Assembly: GCA_902623545.1 (NCBI GenBank)
Contig: CACNUI010000002.1
Coordinates: 1-64,000 of the forward strand
Direction: 5' to 3'
Origin: an uncultured Alphaproteobacteria bacterium
Lineage (GTDB): Bacteria; Pseudomonadota; Alphaproteobacteria; HIMB59; GCA-002718135
DNA: 64,000 bases
The number at the start of each line of letters is the position of its first letter. The stretch's first letter is position 1. Both the position numbers and the translations under genes were made by a program. The notes under the pieces were generated by a model, which worked only from the letters and a program-made list of their open reading frames with translations, was not told where the DNA came from and did not search any database. Shown here piece by piece: positions 29,858-39,193 of the stretch.

Positions 29858-30211
29858 ATGGCAAGAGTATCAAGAGGTGTTACAGCAAGAGCTAGACACA
29901 AAAAGGTTATCAAAAAAGCAAAAGGTTATTACGGTAGAAGAAAAAATGTATTTAGAGTAGCAGTTCAAGCTGTTGAAAGAGGAATGCAGTATGCTTACAG
30001 AGATCGTAAAAAAAGAAAAAGTGATTTTAGAGGTCTCTGGATACAGCGGATCAATGCTGGCGTGAGAATGCATGGATTAACATATTCTCAATTTATTTCA
30101 GGTTTAAAAAAGTCATCCATTGAAATTGATAGAAAGATTTTAGCGGATCTTGCAGTTAACCAGCCAGAGGCTTTTAAAGCTTTAGTTGATAAAGCTCAAT
30201 CTGCTAGATAA
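29858..30211 (+). CDS. rplT: 50S ribosomal protein L20
   Basis: bL20 of 117 aa, with the basic N-terminal extension ([15 protein letters not shown]) that enters the 23S rRNA and the globular C-terminal domain ending in VDKAQSA. In many bacteria L20 represses the rpmI-rplT mRNA; the hairpin before rpmI is a candidate target. GGGGG lies 6-10 nt before the ATG as ribosome site. Confidence 0.98.
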   Translation: MARVSRGVTARARHKKVIKKAKGYYGRRKNVFRVAVQAVERGMQYAYRDRKKRKSDFRGLWIQRINAGVRMHGLTYSQFISGLKKSSIEIDRKILADLAVNQPEAFKALVDKAQSAR

Positions 30212-30240
30212 TTTTAATTAATAAAATATAATAGATATTG

Positions 30241-31299
30241 ATGGCATTTGCTGAAAATAAAATTGATGTTCTAAAAAAAATTAAAGCTTCAAAATCCTTC
30301 GAAGATTTAGAAAAACTTCGACTATATTATCTAGGTAAAAAAGGATTAATACCTGAAGCTTTAAAAGGATTAGGCTCTTTGTCGATTGAAGAAAAAAAAT
30401 CGAAAGGACAGGAATTAAATATTATTAAAAAAGAAATTGAAGAAGGTATTAAAAACCAAAGAACAGAAATTGAAAATATTGAAATTTCAAACAAGATTAA
30501 TTTAGAATCAATTGATGTTACTCTACCACCTAATATTTCTGAAAAAGGAAAAATACACCCAATTAGTCAAACAATATTTAATATTATAGAAATTTTTGGA
30601 AATTTAAATTATGCAGTGGAAACAGGTCCAGATATAGAAACAGATTTTAATAATTTTACAGCTTTAAATATCCCAGAACATCATCCAGCAAGAGAAATGC
30701 AGGATACTTTTTATGTTCAGGATAATGGAGACAAAAATGTTCTTCGAACCCATACCAGTCCTGTTCAAGTGAGAACTATGCTTAACACAAAACCACCTAT
30801 TAAAATTATTGTGCCTGGCAGAACTTATAGAAGTGACTCAGATGCTACACATGCTCCTATGTTTCATCAGGTAGAAGGTTTAGTCGTTGATACAAGTTCT
30901 ACTATGGTTGATTTAAAATCAACACTCGTTTCATTCTTAGAAGAATTTTTCGAAGTGAAAAACTTACAATACCGTTTTCGCCCTAGTTACTTTCCTTTTA
31001 CCGAGCCTAGTGCAGAAATGGATGTAGCTTATACCAAAGTAAATAATAAAATTAAAATTGGTGAAGGGGATAAATGGTTAGAAATATTGGGTTGTGGAAT
31101 GGTCAATCCTATAGTTTTAGATAATTGTAATATCAATTCAAAACAGTTTCAGGGTTTTGCTTTTGGTATGGGAATTGAGCGTTTGTCGATGCTTAAATAT
31201 GGCATTACAGATTTAAGAAGTTTTTTTGATCCAAATTATAGATGGCTGGATCATTATGGTTTTAGTATTTTGGATAACCAAACACGATCAGGGCTATAA
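30241..31299 (+). CDS. pheS: Phenylalanine-tRNA ligase alpha subunit
   Basis: Catalytic subunit of the alpha2beta2 enzyme. The protein is 352 aa from the ATG at 30241; a TTG immediately before could add one residue. Class II motifs are MFHQVEGLVVD (motif 2 region) and GMGIERLSMLKYG (motif 3, near residue 310). An N-terminal coiled coil (about 1-90) for tRNA contact is evident from its Lys/Glu/Leu pattern. No Phe-rich leader peptide precedes it, so classical attenuation is not seen. The stop is directly followed by pheT. Confidence 0.97.
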   Translation: MAFAENKIDVLKKIKASKSFEDLEKLRLYYLGKKGLIPEALKGLGSLSIEEKKSKGQELNIIKKEIEEGIKNQRTEIENIEISNKINLESIDVTLPPNISEKGKIHPISQTIFNIIEIFGNLNYAVETGPDIETDFNNFTALNIPEHHPAREMQDTFYVQDNGDKNVLRTHTSPVQVRTMLNTKPPIKIIVPGRTYRSDSDATHAPMFHQVEGLVVDTSSTMVDLKSTLVSFLEEFFEVKNLQYRFRPSYFPFTEPSAEMDVAYTKVNNKIKIGEGDKWLEILGCGMVNPIVLDNCNINSKQFQGFAFGMGIERLSMLKYGITDLRSFFDPNYRWLDHYGFSILDNQTRSGL

Positions 31300-33690
31300 A
31301 TGAAATTTACACTAGACTGGCTAAAAGATCATTTAGATACTTCTGAAAATTTAAATACCATTACAGATACTTTAACCAATATTGGTTTAGAGATTGAAAG
31401 TGTAGAAGATAAATCAGAAATATTTAAGAATTTTACAGTAGCTAAAGTTTTAAAAGCAGAAAAACATCCAGATGCAGATAAGCTTAAAGTATGCCAGGTT
31501 GAAACAATAAATGGAAATTATCAAGTTGTGTGTGGTGCTCCAAATGCAAAAGAAGGCATGCTTGGAATTTTTGCGCCAGAAAATAGTTATATTCCTGGAA
31601 CTGACTTACATTTAAAAAAAACTAAAATTAGAGGAGTTGAGTCTTGCGGAATGCTTGTATCAGAAAGAGAGATGGGTATTTCTGATGAACATGATGGAAT
31701 TATTGAAGTAAAAGATAATTATAAAATTGGTGATTTATTTAGTAAAATTTTTGCAATAGATGAACCTATTATTGAAATTAATTTAACTCCAAATAGATCT
31801 GACTGTTTATCGGTCAGAGGTATCGCAAGAGATTTAGCGGCAGCAGGAATTGGTAAATTAAAAGACATAAATTATAAAAAATCAAAAGAATCATTCAAAA
31901 GTCCAATTACGTGGAAAAAAGAATTTCAAAATAATAATTTATGTCCTGGAGTAGCAGGTCGATATTTTAAAAATGTCAAAAATGCAGAAAGCCCTAAATG
32001 GCTTCAAGATAGATTGACTGCAATCGGATTAAGGCCTATTTCAGCTCTTGTTGACATTACAAATTACATTACTTTTGACTTGGGAAGACCGCTACATGTT
32101 TATGATGCTGACAAAGTTTCAGGCAATTTAAAAATGCGACTAGCCAATAAAAATGAACAGTGTTTAGCACTAAATGAAGTTAATTATAAATGTGATAGTG
32201 ATATGATAGTAATTTCTGATGATGAAAATAAACTTCATGGAATTGGCGGGGTCATGGGTGGCTTTGATAGTGGTTGTAGTATGGAAACCAAAAATGTTTT
32301 TCTAGAAGTTGCGTTATTTGATCCAGTTTCTGTCACTAAAACTGGAAGAAAACTTAATCTTCAAAGTGATGCACGTTACCGTTTTGAAAGAGGGATAGAT
32401 ACTGATTCCATCTATTGGGGTGTAGACGCTGCAACTCAAATGATTTTAGAATTATGTGGTGGTGAAGTTAGTGAATTTGTCTCTTCAGAAATTAATATAG
32501 AAAAAAGTAAACCATTTATGTTTGATACAAATAAAGTGAAGACTTTCGGTGGAATAGAAATCAATAATGAGGAACAAGAAAAAATTTTAGTTTCACTTGG
32601 TTTTTCTGTTAATGAAAAAAAATCAAAATTTGAAATTCAAAGTCCTACTTTTAGACCAGATATTGTTGGTGAGGCAGATATCGTCGAAGAAATAATTAGA
32701 ATTTATGGTTATAATAAAATTCCTCTTAAAAAAGTAACTAATCAAGAAGAAAAAAAGCATATTTTAAATACCAAAACAAAAACTTTTTATAAAAGTAAAA
32801 AAATTATGGCTCTGAATGGATATTCTGAAGTCGTAACTTGGTCTTTTATGGATGAAGATAATGCAAAAATTATATCAGATGAAATAATTAGTTTAAAAAA
32901 TCCTATAAGTACCGATTTAAATACGATGAGACCATCTACGCTTCCAAATTTATTAGAAGCAATAAATCAAAATAAAGCAAGAATGTACTTGAGGGCTAAA
33001 ATATTTGAAGTAGGTCCAAACTTTTCTAAATCACTACCTGACCAACAAGAAAATGTTGCCACTGCTATAGCTTATGGCTCATCTGATGAACAAAATTGGT
33101 TATCAAATAAAAAAAATATTGATGTCTTTAGTATAAAAGCTGATTTGTTTTCTATTTTAGCTGATTTAAATGTACCTATAGATAATTTGCTATATGAAAA
33201 ATTAGAAGGTAAAATTTATCATCCTGGCAAATCATCTTCTTTGAGGCTTGGTAAAAACAAAATAGCTAATTTTGGAGAATTACATCCAGTTCTATTAAAA
33301 ACAATGGATGTTAATTTCAAGGTGTGCGGTTTTGAAATATATTTGGACAATATTTCACAATTTCAAGAGAATAAATCTTCTTCAAAAGGAGGTTTTACTA
33401 ACAATCCCTATCAAATGGTTGAAAGAGACTTTGCTTTTCTTTTTCCAAAAGAAGTAAAGGCTGGTGAGATAATTAAAAAAGTAAAAAAAATAGATAAAAA
33501 TATAATTCAAAATGTAACGATATTTGATGTTTATGAGGGTGATAAACTTCCAGAAAATAAAAAAAGTATTGCTTTTAGGGTTTTACTACAACCTCAAGAT
33601 AAAACCTTCAACGATCAAGAAATTGAAGAATTATCTCAAAAAATAATAGATGAAATATCTCAATCGCTTGATGCATCTATAAGAAAATAA
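31300..33690 (+). CDS. pheT: Phenylalanine-tRNA ligase beta subunit
   Basis: A 796-aa beta subunit, the normal size. From N to C it has an EMAP-II-like tRNA-binding domain ([18 protein letters not shown], near 45-62), B3/B4 editing region ([11 protein letters not shown]), B5, the catalytic-like core with PTFRPDI, and the C-terminal FDX-ACB domain (about 700-796). The ATG abuts the pheS TAA; the pheT stop shares a base with the lepA start (TAATG). Confidence 0.97.
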   Translation: MKFTLDWLKDHLDTSENLNTITDTLTNIGLEIESVEDKSEIFKNFTVAKVLKAEKHPDADKLKVCQVETINGNYQVVCGAPNAKEGMLGIFAPENSYIPGTDLHLKKTKIRGVESCGMLVSEREMGISDEHDGIIEVKDNYKIGDLFSKIFAIDEPIIEINLTPNRSDCLSVRGIARDLAAAGIGKLKDINYKKSKESFKSPITWKKEFQNNNLCPGVAGRYFKNVKNAESPKWLQDRLTAIGLRPISALVDITNYITFDLGRPLHVYDADKVSGNLKMRLANKNEQCLALNEVNYKCDSDMIVISDDENKLHGIGGVMGGFDSGCSMETKNVFLEVALFDPVSVTKTGRKLNLQSDARYRFERGIDTDSIYWGVDAATQMILELCGGEVSEFVSSEINIEKSKPFMFDTNKVKTFGGIEINNEEQEKILVSLGFSVNEKKSKFEIQSPTFRPDIVGEADIVEEIIRIYGYNKIPLKKVTNQEEKKHILNTKTKTFYKSKKIMALNGYSEVVTWSFMDEDNAKIISDEIISLKNPISTDLNTMRPSTLPNLLEAINQNKARMYLRAKIFEVGPNFSKSLPDQQENVATAIAYGSSDEQNWLSNKKNIDVFSIKADLFSILADLNVPIDNLLYEKLEGKIYHPGKSSSLRLGKNKIANFGELHPVLLKTMDVNFKVCGFEIYLDNISQFQENKSSSKGGFTNNPYQMVERDFAFLFPKEVKAGEIIKKVKKIDKNIIQNVTIFDVYEGDKLPENKKSIAFRVLLQPQDKTFNDQEIEELSQKIIDEISQSLDASIRK

Positions 33691-35492
33691 TGACAGAACT
33701 TAGTTCTATTCGTAATTTCTCAATTGTTGCTCATATAGATCATGGAAAATCAACGTTAGCCGATAGACTTATACAGTTTTGTGGTGGTTTAACTGATAGG
33801 GAGATGAAAGAGCAGGTTCTAGATTCAATGGAATTAGAGAGAGAAAGAGGTATTACAATAAAAGCTCAAACAGTTAGACTTTCGTACAAATCAAATGATG
33901 GCAAAACTTACATACTTAATATTATGGATACCCCAGGTCATGTTGATTTCTCATATGAGGTATCAAGATCTCTAGCAGCATGTGAGGGATCTTTATTAAT
34001 AGTTGATTCTACACAGGGTGTTGAGGCACAAACATTAGCTAATGCCTATCAGGCGATTAACAATGATCATGAAATATTACCTGTTTTAAATAAAATTGAT
34101 CTTCCCTCTTCTGAGCCAGATAAAATTAAATTACAAATTGAAGATGTTTTAGGTATTGAAACAGAAAATGCTTCGCTAGTTTCTGCAAAAACAGGTGATG
34201 GCATAGAAGATTTATTGAATAAAATTGTAACATTATTACCTTCACCATCTGGTCAAAAAAATAAAGAACTAAAATGTATGCTAGTTGATAGTTGGTATGA
34301 CAGTTATCTTGGAGTAGTTGTATTAGTAAGAGTAATTAATGGAGAGTTAAAAAAAGGACAAAAAATTAGATTTATGGCAACAGGAGCAACATATACCATT
34401 GATCGAGTAGGAATATTTTCTCCTAAAGCAACTGAAGTTAATTCTTTAGGTCCTGGAGAAATAGGTTTTATTAACTCAGGAATAAAAAGTGTTTCTGATT
34501 GTAAAGTAGGTGATACAATAACTGACGATAAAATACCTACTAATGAAGTGCTTCCAGGATTTAAACCTTCACAACCCGTAGTTTTTTGTGGAATGTTTCC
34601 AGTTGATTCTGATGATTATGAACACATGAGAGACAGTATGGCTAAATTAGCATTAAATGATTCAAGTTTTTCTTATGAACCAGAAGTTAGTCCAGCATTA
34701 GGATACGGTTTTCGATGTGGTTTTTTGGGATTGTTACATTTAGAAATTATAAGAGATCGCTTTGAAAGAGAATTCAATTTGGAATTAGTGACTACAGCGC
34801 CTTCAGTAGTTTATAAAATATTATTAAAAGATGGACAAACCATAAATCTACATAATCCAACTGATATGCCTGATCCTGTTAAGGTAGAAAATATATCTGA
34901 ACCTTGGATTAAAGCTACTATAATTGTTCCAGAACAATTTCTTGGTTCTGTTTTAGAGCTTTGTACTTCTAAACGAGGAATTCAGCTTAATATGAGTTAT
35001 GCTGGGACTAGGCCACTAGTTGAATATAAACTTCCATTAAATGAAGTAGTATTTGATTTTTACGATCGTTTGAAATCCATAACTAAGGGATATGCAAGTT
35101 TTGATTATGAGATAACTGGATATGAAGTAAATAATTTAGTCAAGGTAGGAATACTTATTAATGGAGATGTGGTAGATGCTCTTTCTTTAATTGTTCACAA
35201 AGATAGATCAGAGCAAAGAGGTAGGGCTCTTTGTGAAAGACTTAAGGATCTTATTCCAAGACAACAATTTAAAGTAGCAATTCAAGCAGCCATTGGTGGA
35301 AAGATCATTGCTAGAGAAACAGTTGCCTCATTTAGAAAAGATGTAACTCAAAAATTATATGGTGGTGATGTAACAAGGAAAAATAAATTACTAGACAAAC
35401 AAAAAAAAGGAAAAAAAAGAATGAGACAATTTGGAAAAGTTGATATTCCTCAAAACACTTTTTTAAATGCTTTAAAAATGAAAGATAGTTAG
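33690..35492 (+). CDS. lepA: Elongation factor 4 (LepA)
   Basis: A 600-aa ribosome-dependent GTPase that helps 30S assembly and back-translocation. The G1 motif is AHIDHGKST (14-22); [10 protein letters not shown] and NKIDLPS supply G3 and G4, and the LepA-specific C-terminal domain ends with [14 protein letters not shown]. Placement after pheT is not the commonest arrangement, but overlap by one base argues for co-transcription. Confidence 0.98.
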   Translation: MTELSSIRNFSIVAHIDHGKSTLADRLIQFCGGLTDREMKEQVLDSMELERERGITIKAQTVRLSYKSNDGKTYILNIMDTPGHVDFSYEVSRSLAACEGSLLIVDSTQGVEAQTLANAYQAINNDHEILPVLNKIDLPSSEPDKIKLQIEDVLGIETENASLVSAKTGDGIEDLLNKIVTLLPSPSGQKNKELKCMLVDSWYDSYLGVVVLVRVINGELKKGQKIRFMATGATYTIDRVGIFSPKATEVNSLGPGEIGFINSGIKSVSDCKVGDTITDDKIPTNEVLPGFKPSQPVVFCGMFPVDSDDYEHMRDSMAKLALNDSSFSYEPEVSPALGYGFRCGFLGLLHLEIIRDRFEREFNLELVTTAPSVVYKILLKDGQTINLHNPTDMPDPVKVENISEPWIKATIIVPEQFLGSVLELCTSKRGIQLNMSYAGTRPLVEYKLPLNEVVFDFYDRLKSITKGYASFDYEITGYEVNNLVKVGILINGDVVDALSLIVHKDRSEQRGRALCERLKDLIPRQQFKVAIQAAIGGKIIARETVASFRKDVTQKLYGGDVTRKNKLLDKQKKGKKRMRQFGKVDIPQNTFLNALKMKDS

Positions 35493-35518
35493 TAGTTGTT
35501 TTTTGACGAATTTGTAGA

Positions 35519-36358
35519 TTAAATGTATTTAAAATATTTTAGTGTTTGTTCAAATTCCTTTTTAATTTTATCATTTTGACGTTTTGATAATGAACCTAAC
35601 CATTGACCAGATTCACCTTTTCTAAAGAACTTACCTTTATATACTTCGTCAAATCCAAATTTATTTTCAATTTCTTGCATTTTTTCAAAAGAGGTATTTT
35701 TAACTATATTATTAAATTTTTCAGAATTTACTTCAAAATTGACATTTAATTCCTCTTTTAGAAAATTAATAATTTCTGAAAAGTACAAATCTGTATTTTG
35801 AATTAGATCTTCATACCTTATTATATATTTTGGAACATTTAAAAATGACCATGATTTAATATGAGTATCCCACCTTGAAAGTGGTATCTTAATTCTTCCA
35901 TTTGAATTTGTCATAGTAGTTCTATTATTAAATAAACTATCAATGTTATAATCGATGCTTGTGCCTGTATGGTGTGAGTACGAAATTACTATGTCTCTGG
36001 GATCTCGAACAATATATATTAGTCCTAAAACCCTATTTTCATTTGTGTAATTAAAACTATTTACTCTTAAGTTTGCAGCATGAGTTTTAAATATAAATTT
36101 ATTTTCTACTTCAAAAAATCGTCTTTGAGCTTCAGACCAGTATTTAGAAACTATATTAAGTTTATCAAGGTTTTTAGAATCTTCTAAATTAATTTTTTCA
36201 ACAAATCTAAAATATTTATAGATATCAAATTGTTTAATATGCTTAATTATATCTAAATCAAAATTACCATCTTTAGAATATAATAAAGAAGATATTAAAA
36301 ATCTTAAAAAAGTATTCCCACTTTTTGGATAAGAAGCAATCCAAATTATTTTCTTCAT
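35519..36358 (-). CDS. Sulfotransferase domain protein
   Basis: A 279-aa PAPS-dependent sulfotransferase. The 5'-phosphosulfate loop YPKSGNT (9-15) and the 3'-phosphate motif IVRDPRDIVISY (about 124-135) are intact, and the C-terminal RKGESGQW resembles the family RKGxxGDW signature. Such enzymes sulfate carbohydrates, lipids or small molecules. The gene is alone, convergent with lepA, and lies immediately outside the left boundary of the tRNA-Ser-flanked element. The substrate is unknown; surface glycans are plausible given the three glycosyltransferases at 25.8-28.9 kb. Confidence 0.85.
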   Translation of the reverse strand: MKKIIWIASYPKSGNTFLRFLISSLLYSKDGNFDLDIIKHIKQFDIYKYFRFVEKINLEDSKNLDKLNIVSKYWSEAQRRFFEVENKFIFKTHAANLRVNSFNYTNENRVLGLIYIVRDPRDIVISYSHHTGTSIDYNIDSLFNNRTTMTNSNGRIKIPLSRWDTHIKSWSFLNVPKYIIRYEDLIQNTDLYFSEIINFLKEELNVNFEVNSEKFNNIVKNTSFEKMQEIENKFGFDEVYKGKFFRKGESGQWLGSLSKRQNDKIKKEFEQTLKYFKYI

Positions 36359-36468
36359 TTATATTTTTATAATAACATATAACAATAAAATATTATAATT
36401 TGATTTTTTTTGATTATTTAAATTACTATTGTAGAAATAAATAATATGTTAGTATTTCAGCTTTAATG

Positions 36469-36507
36469 GGAGAGATGTGAGAGCGGTTTAATCAGCACGC
36501 TTGGAAA
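36469..36507 (+). repeat. Partial tRNA-Ser copy, candidate attachment-site junction
   Basis: Thirty-nine bases identical to the 5' end of the tRNA-Ser(GGA) gene at 40611-40649: acceptor 5' strand, D arm, anticodon 5' strand and the full anticodon loop TTGGAAA. Identity stops exactly where the anticodon 3' strand would begin. The remaining tRNA half is absent, so it cannot form a tRNA. Sharing that ends at the anticodon loop is what a tyrosine-recombinase crossover leaves. Confidence 0.85.
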
Positions 36508-36578
36508 CCTCGTCTTGTAGCGTGACTAAAGTAACTTAATAGCTATAAATTCTATATTTCTATAACGTTAATAAGAAA

Positions 36579-36598
36579 GTGATCACAAATTGATCACA
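36579..36598 (+). repeat. Paired direct repeats (candidate integrase arm-type site, left)
   Basis: TGATCACA occurs at 36580-36587 and 36591-36598, 11 bp apart (one helical turn). The 20-bp unit starting with G at 36579 matches 17 of 20 positions with 40526-40545 in the same orientation. The two units lie 71 nt inside the left tRNA fragment and 65 nt inside the right tRNA copy. Arm-type binding sites of lambda-like integrases are short direct repeats flanking the core in this way. Confidence 0.5.
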
Positions 36599-36615
36599 CT
36601 TAGAAAGGATAAAAT

Positions 36616-36753
36616 ATGGCTACGATTAGAAAATTACGAAAACGCTGGCAAGCTATCGTTAGACGAAAGAGGATACATGTCAGTAAAACTTTCTGGAAAA
36701 AATCAGACACACGCCTTTGGTCAGATAAAACAGAAGCACAAATTAAATTTTAG
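36616..36753 (+). pseudogene. Truncated tyrosine-recombinase (phage integrase) N-terminus
   Basis: A 45-codon frame opens at ATG 36616 with a strong AAAGGA (36604-36609) six bases before. It encodes MATIRKLRKRWQAIVRR, then SKTFWKKSD and TEAQI, which is the recognisable start of tyrosine recombinases of genomic islands (arm-binding domain and beginning of the core-binding domain). The frame ends at TAG 36751, overlapping the stop of the cargo gene on the other strand. The SAM-like and catalytic (R...HxxR...Y) domains are missing, so it cannot recombine DNA. Truncation probably followed a deletion joining it to the cargo. Confidence 0.8.
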
Positions 36754-37349
36754 CTTTTTCCTACTTCATTATGAAGCCATCTATCAACATCCTCTGTAAA
36801 GAAATCAAGTATTAGTGCATCATTTGTTCCACTGTGAGCCTGCATATCATAACAAGCAATTCTTATAAAACCATTGGGAAATTTAATATCTGTATGTTCG
36901 TAGGTGCTTTTGCCAGTTAAATCAGAAGGGTGAGGTTTAATTGCAGTATTTATATCAATCAATTTTTTATTTATCTCCTCCTTATAAATATTGATTATTT
37001 GCTTAAAAAAATAATCTTTTTGATCAAAACATTTTTGTATATCCTGTTTAAAATCAATAAAAGCAGACATTCCTTCAATAGGAAATAAAACATTATCGGT
37101 AGAGGGATTAATAACGAAATATATTTGATCAAACTGACTAAAACTCTCGTGTTTATTAAAGTGAGCAACATAAAATTCATCTGTCAGATCAGCTTGTTTG
37201 ACTATATTTTTAGTAATTTCTCTTCCAGGAAAATAATCAGCTACTGAGTCTCCTATACTTATTCCTTCAATTGAGAATTTTTTTAGGTTTACTTCAGCTA
37301 ACGCGATAGGAGATAAAAATAATATAATTAAAAAAAGTATTTTGTTCAT
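36750..37349 (-). CDS. Secreted protein of unknown function
   Basis: A 199-aa protein with a clear signal peptide (hydrophobic residues 4-15, cleavage after ALA at 18). The mature part starts with KKFSIEGISIGDSVADYF, a beta-alpha opening seen in several uncharacterised periplasmic proteins of marine alphaproteobacteria; I do not recognise a named domain. There are two cysteines (in QKCFD and IACYD), which could form a disulfide in the periplasm. It is the last gene of the island cargo, 59 nt after the protease gene, and its stop overlaps the truncated integrase stop. Confidence 0.7.
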   Translation of the reverse strand: MNKILFLIILFLSPIALAEVNLKKFSIEGISIGDSVADYFPGREITKNIVKQADLTDEFYVAHFNKHESFSQFDQIYFVINPSTDNVLFPIEGMSAFIDFKQDIQKCFDQKDYFFKQIINIYKEEINKKLIDINTAIKPHPSDLTGKSTYEHTDIKFPNGFIRIACYDMQAHSGTNDALILDFFTEDVDRWLHNEVGKS

Positions 37350-37408
37350 ACTTTTAAATTAATGAATAAATTTGTAATTTATTTGTTGAAAATAAGGTTT
37401 AAAAAAGG

Positions 37409-38170
37409 TTATTCAAAAAACTTATCAATTGCTTCATCAATATTTTCCAAACACGTTATATCACAGTCATCATATGTTTTATATTCCCATATTAGATCAG
37501 TTACATAATCAATTGGAATAAATAGTGGTTCAAAATAATAATCATAAAGTAGGTCTTTCCCAATTAAGCTTGGTAAAACAAATATCAAACCAATTAAAAT
37601 AAAAATATTATATTTTGCATTTTCCATTAAAAAATCTGCTAATTTATTTGGAAGAAATATTCCTAAAACTCTTCCACCATCTAGAGGATTTAAGGGGATC
37701 ATATTAAAAATTGCTAGGAGCATATTAAGAATAATTAAGTTGTTCAACATATCATAAACCCATACACCTACTGGCGAATAAAACAAAATTTCAGTTGGTA
37801 AATATTTAATAAATAAAAAAAGAAGAGCTAAAAAAAATATTACTAAAATTATATTTATTAAAGGACCAGCTAAAGCAATAATTCCAAAATCTCGTTTGTA
37901 ATTCTTAAGTTTATTTAAAGCAATTGGAACTGGTTTGGCCCAGCCAATTATAAATGAGGGATTAATAAAATATAATACTAAAGGTACTAGAATTGTACCA
38001 TATTTATCAATATGCCTAAACGGATTTAGCGTAACTCTTCCTAGTTTTTTTGCGGTATCATCTCCAAAATAAAAAGCAGTATACGCATGTGCTGCTTCAT
38101 GAAAGCCCACTGCTAATAAAATTGGTAAAACCCAAACTGACAAACCATAAATAAACTCAGTTGTGAGCAT
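37409..38170 (-). CDS. Site-2-type zinc metalloprotease (peptidase M50)
   Basis: A 253-aa integral membrane protease. The zinc site is HEAAH (24-28) within the first membrane segment, and the third ligand motif NPLDGGR is near residue 162. Between them are several hydrophobic segments (about 80-120 and 140-160), and another follows near 190-203. This is the short M50B/YwhC-like form without a PDZ domain. Such proteases cut membrane-anchored substrates such as anti-sigma factors. The C-terminus (after 225) is acidic with two Cys. It overlaps the Sel1-like gene by 14 nt, so it belongs to the same cargo operon. Confidence 0.85.
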   Translation of the reverse strand: MLTTEFIYGLSVWVLPILLAVGFHEAAHAYTAFYFGDDTAKKLGRVTLNPFRHIDKYGTILVPLVLYFINPSFIIGWAKPVPIALNKLKNYKRDFGIIALAGPLINIILVIFFLALLFLFIKYLPTEILFYSPVGVWVYDMLNNLIILNMLLAIFNMIPLNPLDGGRVLGIFLPNKLADFLMENAKYNIFILIGLIFVLPSLIGKDLLYDYYFEPLFIPIDYVTDLIWEYKTYDDCDITCLENIDEAIDKFFE

Positions 38171-38501
38171 TTAATTCTTGAAAATAAATAGATCCGTTAG
38201 ATTTAGCTTTTTCTAAATAAAAATAAGCTCTTAAAAATTCATCAGGTTTTTTTGCGTTTTGTAAAAAACTTAAACCATAAAAAAATTGTGAGTCGGCATG
38301 ATTTTGATCAGCACCTATTTTTAACCAGTATTTTCCCTTGTCTAAATCTTTAGCTATTTTATATTTTTTATTTCCGTTAATAAATAAACAACCTAAATAA
38401 CATGACGCATCAAAATTATAATCAGTTTTATATAAAATTTCTGCACGTTTTATAGCCTCTTTAGTTTGACCAATATGCATTAAATATCCTACTTTACGCA
38501 T
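38157..38501 (-). CDS. Small Sel1/TPR-like repeat protein
   Basis: A 114-aa helical-repeat protein. I choose the ATG at 38501 because GAGGA lies seven bases upstream; a longer start at 38516 exists. The repeats are visible as DASCYLGCLFINGN...KGKYWLKIGADQ and ADSQFFYGLSFLQNA...AYFYLEKAK, the alternating Sel1 pattern. No signal peptide is evident. Sel1 proteins act as protein-binding scaffolds. It overlaps both the unknown gene upstream and the protease gene downstream. Confidence 0.7.
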   Translation of the reverse strand: MRKVGYLMHIGQTKEAIKRAEILYKTDYNFDASCYLGCLFINGNKKYKIAKDLDKGKYWLKIGADQNHADSQFFYGLSFLQNAKKPDEFLRAYFYLEKAKSNGSIYFQELNAHN

Positions 38502-39180
38502 TTTGTTCCTCTTCATTAGTTCTAATTTCTTTCATTAATTCTTTAATATCATTTTTTGTTATTTTATTATCTGGTTCTAATTCTACTAGAGTTCCTAATA
38601 ATTGTTCTCCAAGGAAATCTTCTTTGAACTTTAAGCTTATGTTAAATATATGATATTTTTCATTATCATTCGGACAATCAAATTCTAATATTGGTTTTAC
38701 AAAACCTTTGTTATCATGATTATTAGGTTCATCAATTCCTATAATTCCAGAGTAAATATCAATTGAACATTCATTAGTTTTTTTTATTTCAAAATCATTT
38801 TCATATTCTGTATTATCGTAACCAGAAGCATAAATTAAAATATTAGTAATCTTATTTTCAAAAAATCTTCCCCATAGACTGAAGGTTCCATCTCCATCAA
38901 GCCATGGAACGGAATAACCTGAGTATTTTCCAATTTTTAAACAAGTATCATGAGCAAGAATATCTATAAAACCATTTCCTTGATCATATTCACCTAGATC
39001 TATTTTTTCCATTTCAGGATATTTTTTATTTCTAAGTAATTTAGCATTAGCAGGACCTTCAGGATTTTCATGAGTATAAAAATGTGGTGGATCAAAATAT
39101 CTTGGAAAATTTTCAGCATCGGAGACAATCATTATTCCTCCATCAACACCAACCTCACCAATTTTTTTCCAATTAAACAT
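38494..39180 (-). CDS. Unknown cytoplasmic protein (acidic, beta-rich)
   Basis: A 228-aa protein without signal peptide or membrane segment. I do not recognise the family. Conspicuous features are the N-terminal WKKIGEVGVDGGIMIVSD, with a GGIMI strand, and the DGDGTFSLWGRF stretch near residue 95, and a strongly acidic C-terminal tail. The GEVGVDGG opening resembles uncharacterised proteins that sometimes neighbour polymorphic-toxin immunity genes, but I would not assign that. It lies 13 nt after the MORN gene and overlaps the Sel1-like gene. Confidence 0.6.
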   Translation of the reverse strand: MFNWKKIGEVGVDGGIMIVSDAENFPRYFDPPHFYTHENPEGPANAKLLRNKKYPEMEKIDLGEYDQGNGFIDILAHDTCLKIGKYSGYSVPWLDGDGTFSLWGRFFENKITNILIYASGYDNTEYENDFEIKKTNECSIDIYSGIIGIDEPNNHDNKGFVKPILEFDCPNDNEKYHIFNISLKFKEDFLGEQLLGTLVELEPDNKITKNDIKELMKEIRTNEEEQNA

Positions 39181-39193
39181 ATTTATCCATATT

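Noticed and set aside
30212-30240. Phe leader peptide/attenuator before pheS
   Set aside because: The gap after rplT is only 29 nt and has no Phe-rich frame or alternative hairpins.
36590-36799. 69-codon open frame on the plus strand across the integrase remnant
   Set aside because: It is in another frame from the integrase N-terminus, has no ribosome site, and runs over the end of the cargo gene. The 45-codon frame at 36616 has family similarity and AAAGGA.
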